Part shown: piece after piece, positions 22,368 to 31,915 of the stretch
Layout: each line of letters starts with the position of its first letter
Numbering within the stretch: the stretch's first letter is position 1
Assembly: GCA_022495995.1 (NCBI GenBank)
Contig: JAFEMH010000930.1
Coordinates: 499,001 to 563,000 of the forward strand
DNA length: 64,000 bases
Direction of reading: 5' to 3'
Source of the DNA: Adenophora triphylla var. japonica
Taxonomy: Eukaryota > Streptophyta > Magnoliopsida > Asterales > Campanulaceae
Position numbers and translations under genes: made by a program
Notes under the pieces: model-generated
What the model saw: only the letters and a program-made list of their open reading frames with translations
Databases searched by the model: none
What the model was told of the DNA's origin: nothing

Positions 22368-22977
22368 CCTGGTGACTTTCAAGGTTGAAAAAAAGAGGAA
22401 AAGGTCCTGAATTTCACAACACACACATATTTTGTTGGTTTCTTTCCCTGAAAGAATCCTACGAAATCACCCTAAAAATCACCTCAAAGTTTGTTTGTCA
22501 ACCTTGTTGATAAACAAACATCAAGATCCAAGTCAAAGACGGAGGCGAAGCTCTGTCCGTATCGAGACTCGATTCTAAACTTGAGTCGAAACTCTGTCCA
22601 AATCACCTCAAGCAAGGTAACCCCTAAATCCCTTTCTAATTGATTGTTAGAGTGGTATAAATCTATTGAATCTAGGATCGGCCTAGAGCCTCTCCTAATC
22701 ATGGAGACGGTCTCGAAACAATCGATCCTACATTCCGTTTAACCCCGTTAAATGGATCTTTTATTGTTTAAAATCCTTTTCTTCTTCCTTTTGAAAACCT
22801 CTCTTTTCTTTAGCAAGACCGATCTCCGAATTGGGTGGAATGGATGCTCCTTGACCTACCCATTCCATAACCTAAGCCCCGAACCCAAATCTCTTTCAAA
22901 ATGATTTTTCTATGTTCTCCAAACGAGTAATATAGGTGGCGACTCAAAAAGATAAAATTCTTCTCACAACGCTACAG

Positions 22978-22995
22978 TGGCGACTCCGCTGGGGA
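22978..22995 (+). promoter_or_regulatory. Element A primer binding site, tRNA-Arg type
   Basis: TGGCGACTCCGCTGGGGA lies immediately after the LTR. This is the PBS sequence I associate with Tat/Ogre elements, complementary to the 3' end of tRNA-Arg. The mirrored site at about 62,062-62,080 is badly degraded. Confidence 0.75.
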
Positions 22996-24129
22996 TATGT
23001 AATTAAGAGGCTTAAACTTGCGTCAAAATTAAAAGAGAGGTTTTCAAAAAAATTTTGTAAATTTGATTTTCTGCTCTCAGATGAGGCATATCTCGCACGA
23101 GATATCATATCTCGCGCGAGATTTGGCCTCGGCAATCTGGTTGTTTTCTGGTTTCTCCCATTTATCTCATAGTCCAAGACGAGAGCCGAACATGCAAAGG
23201 GGGATCCCAGAATTCATTATCTGCAGAGTTCCCGCATCTTAAGGTCTCCCTTAAGATGTAGAACTCGAATCTCTATGTCAATTAAATAATTGATTATTAT
23301 TTATAAACTGCGTGCGATTGGGTTTTATTTAATTAAAGTCCGGTCCATTGGGGATTCGGAAGTTGTAAATTAATTTATTTATCTCTCTTTATCTCTCTTT
23401 ATGTGGAACTACGACGGCCTGAGTCTTCCTAAATTGAGAGAAACGTAGGCAACCACTTGGTGCGGCCACTATCTGTTTTTCTTTTGTTTTTTTCAAAAAA
23501 AATCTCTATTTTATCTATCACCTAGATTGACTATCACACACGCGCACTCATATTATAACTGTCATTGCACTGCATACCCTCTATAAACCCGGGACCCACA
23601 CTAAGGACGAATGACGGTAACCACCTAGTCGTCGGTCTCTCCGAAGTTGGACAATCCCACTCCGCATATTCAATCCACTTAGATTGTCATATCGCGGGGA
23701 GCCTAGCCTTCCAGCCCTGCATCGCCACATTTTCATGTAGATTGACTTTTTAGGATCACACCGTGACCGATCGGTTTTGACTTGGTGATCTTTACTTGTT
23801 TTTGACCAAAACAAAGCCATGTAAAATTGACAATAAAGAAGGACTCGGAAAAGTCCCTTCGGAAAAAGTCCCTTCGGAAAAAGTCCCTTCGGAATGACCC
23901 TTTCGGATGTCCCTTAAAAAAAAATACATATACATATAATCCTTCGAAAAACGATCTTACATGGATTTGTTTTATAAAAATCGGATTGATTACTTAGTCG
24001 TTAGGTTCTGATAAAGGCCTTAGAAACCCCTCAAAACGGACTTTCCGTTCCGACCAAAATTTAGGTCTAAATAAAAATCGACTTTCCGTGTGATTATCTC
24101 GCGCGGGATTACATATCTCGCGCTGGATA
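22996..24129 (+). other. Element A 5' leader with palindromes, structured motif and short triplication
   Basis: No gene. Palindrome pair 2 is ATATCTCGCACGAGATAT (23,088-23,105) with ATCTCGCGCGAGAT (23,109-23,122). Pair 3 is at 24,095-24,108 and 24,115-24,128, partly decayed. CTACG (23,409-23,413) and CGTAG (23,444-23,448) form copy d of the structured motif, with weak inner pairing. Around 23,850-23,900 the block aaaagtcccttcgg is repeated three times. A leader position is where a packaging or translation signal would lie. Confidence 0.65.
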
Positions 24130-25060
24130 ATGCTTCTGTTTGCTGAAACTGAGTCTGAGCCATTTAAGCCTGCTTCCGACTCGTTGGGGCTAGATTTGAT
24201 CCTGATATCGTCTCTGCATCTATTACGTCGGTTTCCGAAGCTACTCAACTTCAAGACTCCCAACACAATGTCTACGGAAAAGCACTTCGTCACTAAGAAA
24301 GATCTCGAAGAAGAAGATTTGCGAAAGATGACCAAGTCTATTGTCGCTGAAATGGAGCATGTTGAGGGTTGGAGATAAGCCTTTAATTTACCTTCCACCC
24401 GCATTACTAGGGATTTCCGAAAGATGGAGAGTGACTCCGACAGCGGGCGATCATCTGTACAAGAAGAGCTAAGTGACATCAAAACTCAACTTGCCAAAGC
24501 CCTGCAGCAAATTAACGACAATGACTCGTGGCATCACATGGAAGAATCCATCCAAGCTGAAAAGACAAAGATACTAATTGAAGAGCTCGAGGAAGTCAAG
24601 AGCGAACTCGAGACCATGACCCAAAAGTGTATCAACCTTGAAGCCCACATTGAAGATGACATTGATGAGAGGGTCAAGTATTTCCTCAATACTCTCTACC
24701 GTGACCTCAAAGAACAAATGGAAGAAGAATATCAGTCTCGCCACCTCGTCTTTGTGCAACACTACGAGAACCATATCCGAGACCTCCACAATCAAATGGC
24801 TAAGCGAAGGAAGGGAAGGATCTTCACCGATATCGAAAATATCTCTCTTGGTTATCTCTTTAGAAGTCTTCACAAGGATGGAAAGATGAAACCAATGGAT
24901 GGTTACATACCTAAAAGAGAAGGACGAGCTCCACACCTCTACTGCTTCTACCATCAATGCTATGGCCACCATACCGATAATCAAGCTTTCAATCAAGAAT
25001 GCAATCCAAGATTTAATTGACAGCGGCCTCGTCAAAACGGCTCCTAGCGGAGGCGCCATA
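24130..25060 (+). pseudogene. Element A Gag-like protein: coiled coil plus zinc-knuckle remnant
   Basis: The first frame (24,130-24,378) ends TKKDLEEEDLRKMTKSIVAEMEHVEG. The second (24,424-25,020) is a long charged helix, likely coiled coil (EELSDIKTQLAKALQQI to IRDLHNQMAKRRK), followed by PHLYCFYHQCYGHHTDN, a zinc knuckle lacking its last Cys. After a 1-base shift the text reads NAIQDLIDSGLVKTAP, the usual continuation of Tat gag. The large capsid domain between coil and knuckle is missing, so this is an internally deleted gag of a non-autonomous element. Confidence 0.65.
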
Positions 25061-25359
25061 AGTTGGAAGAGTTAGAGACCTGAGATCTTTTGTTTCCTTT
25101 TTCAGTTATTTACTTTTAGTTGCAAAAGAAATAATTAGTAGTTAGTTTAGCTTAGTCGGGTACTACTTGCCCAAAGACTTCATTTGTGGCCAAGAGTATC
25201 AAGTTTGCTTTTCAATAATAGTTAGTCAGTATTTCCCTTTTCAATTCTGATTAATTCTTTGAGATCGAGAAAGAAAGCACCGTGAATGTCATAGAAACTT
25301 GCAACGAAAATGACTACTCCAAGGCACTTTGATTTTCTGGAAGCCTTCCTGTCTGGAGA
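25061..25359 (+). other. Spacer between gag remnant and G-patch ORF, possible intron
   Basis: T-rich sequence with several stops. Just before the G-patch frame, NVIETCNENDYSKAL and similar short coding text appears. Ogre elements are known to have a spliced spacer within pol, and this position fits, but no splice pair stands out. Confidence 0.35.
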
Positions 25360-25908
25360 ATGATGCTAGAAAAAGGGTACTTTCCTGGATTGGGGCTTGG
25401 AAAGCACTTACAAGGGATAACGGAACCTCCACCGGTTCCCCCACTTCACACAAAGCATGGCCTAGGATACGTCACTTCCATCCACGATGGGGATGACGAA
25501 GAAGAGTGGGGCTTCACTCAAATCAAGTGGGAAGGAACCACATACAAAGGCTACGATGACCCAAAGGCCAAGAATTACAACCTCGAGCCATATCGAAAGA
25601 CACTCAATGGCTACTTCGTTCGAGAAGGGGAAAGTATTCCCTACTTTATCTTTTCAGAACCATGGACTGATGATAAAGGAAAGCGCCAACCGGGCTTTGA
25701 AATCTTCAGCGACTGCGATGCTTCTCCAGATGAAACAGAACCCGTCCCACTAATCCCTAATGATTTGTGGGGCACGAAGGCAGAAATGAAAAGTGAATGG
25801 GACTTTGTGTTGGGAGACAACCAGATCCATGCAATCTCCAAGGGGGACGCTCCAACTACTGATTACACAAGACTAATACAGAAATTTGATGAGCCAATTC
25901 TAAACTGA
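25360..25908 (+). CDS. Element A G-patch-domain polyprotein segment
   Basis: Residues 4-20, KGYFPGLGLGKHLQGI, match the Gly-rich core of a G-patch, which several Tat/Ogre elements carry downstream of protease. The rest is acidic and aromatic (DDEEEWGFTQIKWEG, PYFIFSEPWTDDKGK) without another recognised domain. The protease that should precede it is absent. The ORF is open for 182 codons, unusually well kept beside its broken neighbours. The mirrored copy (59,623 leftwards) is shifted and broken. G-patches bind RNA or helicases; the role in the element is unknown. Confidence 0.6.
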   Translation: MMLEKGYFPGLGLGKHLQGITEPPPVPPLHTKHGLGYVTSIHDGDDEEEWGFTQIKWEGTTYKGYDDPKAKNYNLEPYRKTLNGYFVREGESIPYFIFSEPWTDDKGKRQPGFEIFSDCDASPDETEPVPLIPNDLWGTKAEMKSEWDFVLGDNQIHAISKGDAPTTDYTRLIQKFDEPILN

Positions 25909-26270
25909 CACGTCACCGGAGGACCAGTTGTTGATGAAGACTTCATGATCAAAGAGCTTGGTTGCACTCCCCATCCCCGCAGGAAGATAGGCCCTATAAC
26001 TTTCACATTAGAAGCAGGCTCCACCTTCGATGAACTCACTCAAGAGGAAATCGAGGCAGTGGCCGAACATGTATTCCCTTACTTCCTTAATAAAAACTTT
26101 GATCTTTCCGAGTACCCTGAGATTGCTAACATCGTGAATGATGAATTAACTAATAATAATCAATATAACGAACACGTTAATAATGAATCATACGATGAGA
26201 TAGATCAAGAAAACGAAAAAATCTTAAAAGAATTAGCTAAGCAAGTAGGTCGTTGTGGAAAGAATGGCCC
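25909..26270 (+). pseudogene. Element A RT-side acidic linker, truncated by LTR B
   Basis: From 25,945 the frame reads GCTPHPRRKIGPITFTLEAGSTFDELTQEEIEAVAEHVFPYFLNKNFDLSEYPEIANIVNDELTNN. It parallels the T1 linker at 1,140-1,300 (SDGLTPEDYESVANVVFPF...LSEYP...NDELTNN). In T1 this leads into RT; here it stops at about 26,270 where LTR B begins, so element A has no RT in this arm. Confidence 0.7.
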
Positions 26271-26984
26271 TGTTGTGAATGTGTGCCCCAAAATTTGTGT
26301 ATTGGAAATTCACGCGAGTTTGAAGACATCCGGTTTAATTTGAAAAACGGAGTCGCCACGCCATTTTGATTACCTCAAAACTTTGAAAAAAAGGTTTTAT
26401 GGGTTCGGAGGTTAAGTTACCCCTTGGGAAGAACGGATCGTCGTTCACCCAAGGTGCCTTGCCGGAGCAAGTCTCCCAAGATCCCATTAATCGTGCTTGC
26501 TTGCGTGCTTTCTTGTGTGCATGTGTTTGAAAATAAAATGGGGGAGGGAATGTCCCAAGTCGTCTTCCAGACGTACAAACCATTTATTGGTTGTCGCTCG
26601 GGATTTCTTGGATTTTATGTATTCGAGATTATGATCCCGTCCTCATCTTGGACTTGTGATCATCGCATTTTAACCTCTGGACTTGCGTGATCGAGAGAAT
26701 GACTCCCTTTTATAGTCAAAGATGAGGTTTTTTAGAAAAGGAGGGTCCTTAGCCCATCAATCCTACACTTTAAGACGATCGAGCTCATATAGATGCTTCT
26801 TACTCGTCTTAAGTGATAATTGGAGATATAGGGTTCAAGGTTGTCCCTTTCTAAAGAGATTATGAAACCTTTATGGAAGGAACGATGTAAAGATAGGATC
26901 TTTTACACCGGTCCGTTCCAAGGTTGTTAATGGGGACATGGGGGAATGCATATAAAAATGACATTTTTAATGAAAAGATGACAT

Positions 26985-27370
26985 TTTTGGGTTGCAAAGA
27001 ATGCATTTAATTTAAAGAAATGATCTTTATTTGCAAAGGATGCATAAAGACATGATCTTTATGCAAAGGATGCATTTTTATGAAGAAATTGGGATTTGAA
27101 TATGCAAATGATGCATAAAGATTGCATTTTGAAAAGCATAGGATGCTAATTTGGGATAAAGATATGATCTTTAATGCAAAGGATGCTTGAAAAAGGTTTT
27201 CATATGCAAAGGATGCATTTTTATCATAAAGATTGGATTTTTATATGCAAAGGATGCATGAAGATGATGCTTTTATTGAAAAATGGGTTTTTTAGGTGCA
27301 AAGGATGCACCTTTGATTCAAAGTTTACATCTTTAATGGCAAAGGATGCCTAATGCATGCAAAGGGGAAA
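26985..27370. repeat. About ten TGCAAAGGATGCA repeats in LTR B
   Basis: TGCAAAGGATGCA or one-off variants occur near 26,995, 27,034, 27,064, 27,105, 27,175, 27,204, 27,247, 27,298 and 27,342. They are interspersed with AAAGAT/ATCTTT inverted pairs. TGCAAAG matches the prolamin-box consensus (DOF sites) and ATGCA the core of RY elements. The same block is in the mirrored LTR at 57,510-57,900. Confidence 0.7.
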
Positions 27371-27694
27371 GGGGGTATAAAGATATGATCTTTATGATAA
27401 ACTACCAAGTCCTTAGCAAGATAAATGCAATGTATGAAATGCAATGAGCAATTAGGATCACATAAAGCAATTAGGATGCAAGGTTAGGGTGTGCGAGGTT
27501 ACCAATGGCTTCCTCTTCTTCTTTGGACGGAGCTAGGAGGAGGACTTGATCTTGGGATCTTCAAGGAGGAGGGAGGTGGCTTCTTGGCCTTCTTCTTCAC
27601 CTTCTTGGACTTCCAGCAGCTCTTGGGAGAATTTTCTTCGTATTATGAGTGTGATGGTATTTTTGTTGTTTATGAAATGGGTAGAGGAGGGCTC

Positions 27695-27702
27695 TATTTA
27701 TA
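27695..27702 (-). promoter_or_regulatory. LTR B TATA box
   Basis: The minus strand reads CCTATAAATAGAGCCCTCC, close to the T1 LTR promoter (TATAAATTGAGCCCTCC). The mirrored copy is at 57,153-57,160. Confidence 0.65.
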
Positions 27703-28006
27703 GGCAGTCTGGATAAGACCAATGAAGCCGTGCGGCCAGAGACCTTGAGCTAATGCAGCCGTGCGACATTATCCCTTGTGACTCAGCATTTCTAGAAACA
27801 TGCAAGGTGGCAAATTCTAGAAGTTTCCTCCCAATTAAGAAAAATGTGTTTCTTAATTGGGAAGCTTCCCTTTCAGTCCCTAATTAATTTGGAACAGTTC
27901 CGGAATATTTCCGGAACACTAGGAAGGTCCGGGGAATTACCGGGAAACTTACCGAAATTGCCGGGAAATTTAACCGGAAGGCATGAGCCAGATTTGGGTA
28001 CTTACA

Positions 28007-28440
28007 GAAGCCCCTCGACAACGTCACTTGCAAGGCGAGTGGGGTTGTCGATAGAAAAGGATCTGATCTGACGAATGCCGAGACGGATTGAGAGACCAAG
28101 GTGGTCGAGTGGCTGAACCTCTGGAAGGCTACCTACGTATCCCGAGTGGGAATCAAGCCAGGCCGTAGTTCGGAATCCACTGGGGAAAGGGGGCGTCATA
28201 TGTGACAAATTGGCTGAACCTACAGGAAGCTACCTACGTATCCCGGGGGAATCCAGCCAGGTCGTAGTTCGAGCTTTTACTGAGTCAAAATGTTATTCCT
28301 TCACCTTGGAATAACGGAGATCGAAAGAGAGTGAAAAAAAAAGGTCGAAATGTTATTCCTTCACCTTGGAATAACGGAAATCACGAGAGAGGTCGAAATG
28401 TTATTGCCTTCTGGCAATAACTGAAATTTTTAACACGAAA
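28007..28440 (-). promoter_or_regulatory. Element C 3' region: structured motif copies e and f, two strong hairpins
   Basis: Minus-strand copies of the CTACG/CGTAG motif lie at 28,131-28,171 (inner TTCCC ACTC GGGA) and 28,228-28,270 (inner TCCC/GGGA). Between them and the array are GTTATTCC-8-GGAATAAC twice (about 28,290 and 28,350) and GTTATTGCC-4-GGCAATAAC (about 28,400-28,421), all with perfect arms. No gene. Confidence 0.65.
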
Positions 28441-28930
28441 CATTATCCCATTTGGCGATAACGGAGGATTTCTCGGAGGAAACGTTATCCCATTTGGCGA
28501 TAACGGAGGATTTCCCGGAGGAAACGTTATCCCATTTGGCGATAACGGAGGATTTCCCGGAGGAAACGTTATCCCATTTGGCAATAACGGAGGATTTTCC
28601 GGAGGAAACGTTATCCCATTTGGCAATAACGGAGGATTTCCCGGAGGAAACGTTATCCCATTTGGCGATAACGGAGGATTTCCCGGAGGAAACGTTATCC
28701 CATTTGGCAATAATGGAGGATTTCCCGGAGGAAACGTTATCTCATTTGGCAATAACGGAGGATTTCCCGGAGGAAACGTCATCCCATTTGGCGATAACAG
28801 AGGATTTCCCGGAGGAAACGTTATCCCATTTGGCGATAACGGAGGATTTCCCGGAGGAAACGTTATCCCATTTGGCAATAACGGAGGATTTTCCGGAGGA
28901 AACGTTATCCCATTTGGCAATAACGGAGAT
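28441..28930. repeat. Array of 12 hairpin-forming 42-bp units, element C
   Basis: Each unit contains GTTATCCCATTTGGCGATAAC, whose ends (GTTATC/GATAAC) pair with CCA/TGG continuing inside, and TTTCCCGGAGGAAA, a second short inverted repeat. Twelve units start near 28,441 at 42-bp steps. Long ORFs on both strands here (ITEDFPEETLSHLA repeats) arise because 42 is a multiple of 3. The mirrored array is at 55,845-56,375. Confidence 0.92.
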
Positions 28931-29479
28931 CGCGAAAAAGGATGGATTTTGTAAAGAAGTAGGAAGGAATCAATAGTTTTTGTAAAAAAAAGTGGGACGT
29001 ACCCGGATAATTTTTGTAAAGAAAATGGGACATACCCGATAATTTTTTATAAAGCAACGGGACGTACCCGATTATTTGAAAATAGAATTGAAAATGCCAA
29101 GGGCAAATAAAATGAGTCACAGAGGTAAATTTGTAAAAATAGGCCTCGGGGAGCCTTTGGAGGGAAAATTTGGTTGAACATGATTAGAAATGCCAGGGGC
29201 ACAAAAGGGCAAAACAGGCCCATGGGGGACAAAATTTGTAAAATGGAGCCTTTAGGGGCAAAATTGTAAAAATCAGCCACAGGGACTTAGTATGTCGCAC
29301 GACATAATAGGCCCTGTGGACAGATTCATTAAAAAAATCGCACAGTCGCCATTTTGAAATTCAATTAGACTTGAAATTGAGAGGGAGGCGACGGCGAGAA
29401 GAGAGAGAGCAACATGAGAGGGAGATTTGAGAGGGATCTAGAGAAATCAAACAACTTTAGTTCGATTCAAATTGGAAAA
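28931..29479. other. Spacer between hairpin array and PMD gene; likely PMD promoter region
   Basis: The block gggacgtacccgataattttt-like is repeated three times (28,993-29,073). TATGTCG-CA-CGACATA (29,291-29,306) is a 16-bp near-perfect palindrome. From about 29,340 the text becomes GA-rich (gagagggaggcgacgg) up to the PMD start, as in a 5' untranslated region. No other gene. Confidence 0.5.
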
Positions 29480-31915
29480 TGCCTCCTAGGCTCTATCCGA
29501 CCAAAAGGGCTCCTCAACACGCCGAATTAGCTACTCGAAGGAAGGGGGTGCAAAGGAATCAAAGGCCCTTTCTTAGGAAGCACGAAGAGGGGATTTCTAC
29601 CCACAACTCGATGAGCATACCTCGGATGTCAGGAAGAAGGATGTGGTAAGCAACCTAGGGTTTTTTTTGAAAAATTTTGATTTGGGTGAAATCGATTTGA
29701 TTTGAATTTTCCAGACTGCAATGCATTTTATATGAATTTGCCTGTGAACATGGATTGACCTAGGAACTGTGATGTTAAAATGCATGCTCTTCGATGATAG
29801 GTTTTGACCTATCTTCTGCTTAGGATGATCTTAAGAAATAGCACGAAATATTAATATTTGTGCCATGTTTTCTTGCGGGGATTGCGCACCCGTGGCTCCC
29901 CGAGGTGATTGGCGAGGCTATGGGATAGCTTGCTTAGGGTAGCCGTGAGCGAGATGGACTCGCCTAAGGGCATGATTTACGCCCTGGGCTAGGGCAATTC
30001 TTTGAGATGGCGAAGGCCATCGGAGGCACTCGAGAGGAGTGTGGATGCAGTGAGGGCATTCAGAGAGTTTTGGTGGGAGACCACTCATTCGTTTCACTTC
30101 TCTTGGGGTGAGGCAGCGGTCACACCCCTTTGGATTTTGCGATCATCGCGGGGGCCCTTTACGGATGAGCCGCTCTACATAGAGGAGCCTGCACAGGGAG
30201 TTGAGCCCCAGCTTATTGCTGATGCTGATTTTATGGGCTTACTTGGTTTCGTTCCCCGGATCAAGAAGGGGAATGGATATGAGTTGGGGTAGCTACATGG
30301 CTTGGTTGGGGAGCAGTGCAGGGACTACATTGTCGTTGATGACCCTGTTGAGAGCCGGCTGAGAGCCGAGAGATTAGCGAGGGCTTTTGTATGTGTAGGC
30401 TTTTCTGACATGCTGTTCATTAACAGCGCCTCTAGTGCCTTGATTTCACTGTTGGAGCTTTTGAGAGCCTGGGACACCGTGGGGAATCTATCCTGGGGTG
30501 AGGCCGGTTTAGCTGAGATGTATTTGGCCCTAGATGACGTCAGTAGAGGGAAAGCAAAGTATTTTACCTGCTGTCATCTGGCTTTTGAGGTATTCTCTCC
30601 CGCCCTGACCTCTTTACTTTGGCACACTTCACTCTATCGCTTTTTCCTTGTTTTGACTTCTTCTTCTTCTTTTCAGGCTTGGGCCTTCGAGTATTTTGGT
30701 TGTTACGAGTGGCAGATACAGGATGAGTTTCCTGCCACCACCTTTCCTGCTCTCAAGCGGTGGACGAAGAGTGCCAGGAGACAGACTAGGACACCGGAGG
30801 GTTCGAGGTGCAGGATTACGGCCTCGTATCATGATACGCTGAGGTGCTTGAGAGGGATTCCACGTAGGTGAGTATGTTCCCCCGGACTGGGCCCGTTATG
30901 GCGATTTGGATTTAGATCATGCCGCGCGCTTGTGAGTGTCGCAAGCTGTTAGTGGGCTTGTCCGGAGATGCCTTGTACTTAGGAGAGAGAGTGTACGAAC
31001 GGCATGGGCCCAATAGGCATGCTCGGATCACGATGATCCTCCCGGCTAGGATGTGGCCGCCTCGCCGGTTGGCGAATGTAGATGCTTTGATCGTAGGCAT
31101 GGCGGCACATCTCTTCACACGGGATGGGGACTACACTTTGTACGTGGCTAGACATCTTCAGTCCCCACAGACACGGGTTGGCTATGGCGCTCAGAGCGCG
31201 GGACCCTCGGCGCTATGTAGCTGAGACCTCCTTTGCCCCGACCTTTATTGATTACCGGGGTGGCGGTCGCATGAGGCGAGCTCATATTGATATGTCACAT
31301 ACTCGTCCTCATCGGTGCTCCCGCGAGGTTCTAGATCTGTAAGTCTTGTTCCTTACGTCTTTTGGATTGATTGCATCTCTTTCGTTATCAAGAAGCGCAT
31401 TCGACACTTATTATGTCTCGCTTGTAGCAGTGTCGTCTCGAGCTTACAGGCACTTGACCAGGGCTTATACCGGCGCTGTGGGCATGATTAGCAAGCTTAA
31501 AAAAGGTATGAGCTTTTGGAAGAATCAGTGCCGGTCGCAGGGTTCGATCGATATCTCTCCACCTGGCCAGCCGAGAAGGAAGAAGAGCCGCTCTGATGAC
31601 GCGGGCACCAGCGGGGGCATTAGTGGACCGACGCCTCGGACGAAGAGGCCAAATGTGCCTCTTCACAGACCCATTGAGATTGATGATGATGATGAGGATG
31701 AGGATGAGGATGATGGAGCTGAGACGGCCACAGACTATGAGCTTGACTCCACTGTTATCACTGAGCTTGATGATTATTATCGCACGGAGACCATAGCTTA
31801 TGAGGCACCTTCTGACGATCCCGACGATGAGCCTGAGGAGGTTGAGGATGATGGCGAGGATGAAGATGATGGAGAGGATGATGATGGAGAGGATGATGGA
31901 GATGACTCAGAGTAG
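29480..31915 (+). pseudogene. Antisense PMD gene of element C, left-arm copy
   Basis: Colinear with the right-arm copy (52,866-55,297). Exon 1 (MPPRLYPTKRAPQHAELATRRKG) has a 1-base deletion at about 29,575. The first acceptor reads GG instead of AG (about 29,878). Exon 2 has indels near 30,000-30,140 and a TAG at about 30,289. The introns 30,590-30,676 and 31,339-31,430 keep GT-AG. Exon 4 is open to 31,915, ending in a very acidic tail of Asp and Glu. The gene is opposite in strand to element C. Confidence 0.8.

Larger units (their letters stand above)
21506..22976 (+). mobile_element. LTR A: 5' LTR of Tat/Ogre-type element A
   Basis: It starts TGTAAGCACCC at 21,506 within the R0 RT frame and ends at ACAACGCTACA directly before the PBS. 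It carries TATAAATA at 22,360-22,367, paired CG palindromes at 22,175-22,207, and GGTGGCGACTC at about 22,936, a partial copy of the PBS inside the LTR. Element A is on the + strand and is cut at about 26,270 by LTR B. Confidence 0.85.
26271..28006 (-). mobile_element. LTR B: 3' LTR of Tat element C (minus strand)
   Basis: The minus strand starts TGTAAGTACCCAAATCTGG at 28,006 and ends CACAACA at about 26,271. It includes TATAAATA (27,695-27,702), a run of TGCAAAGGATGCA repeats, and GTGGCGACTCCG at about 26,350, an internal PBS-like copy near its 3' end. The sequence just outside its start matches the sequence before the T1 3' LTR. That identifies it as the 3' LTR of an element whose body extends right to about 42,400. 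Confidence 0.78.

Noticed and set aside
28381..28976. Long ORFs on both strands (about 175-180 codons) across the 42-bp array
   Set aside because: The period is a multiple of three, so frames stay open by repetition; the peptide is the same 14 residues repeated. The mirrored ORFs at 55,494-56,393 have the same cause.
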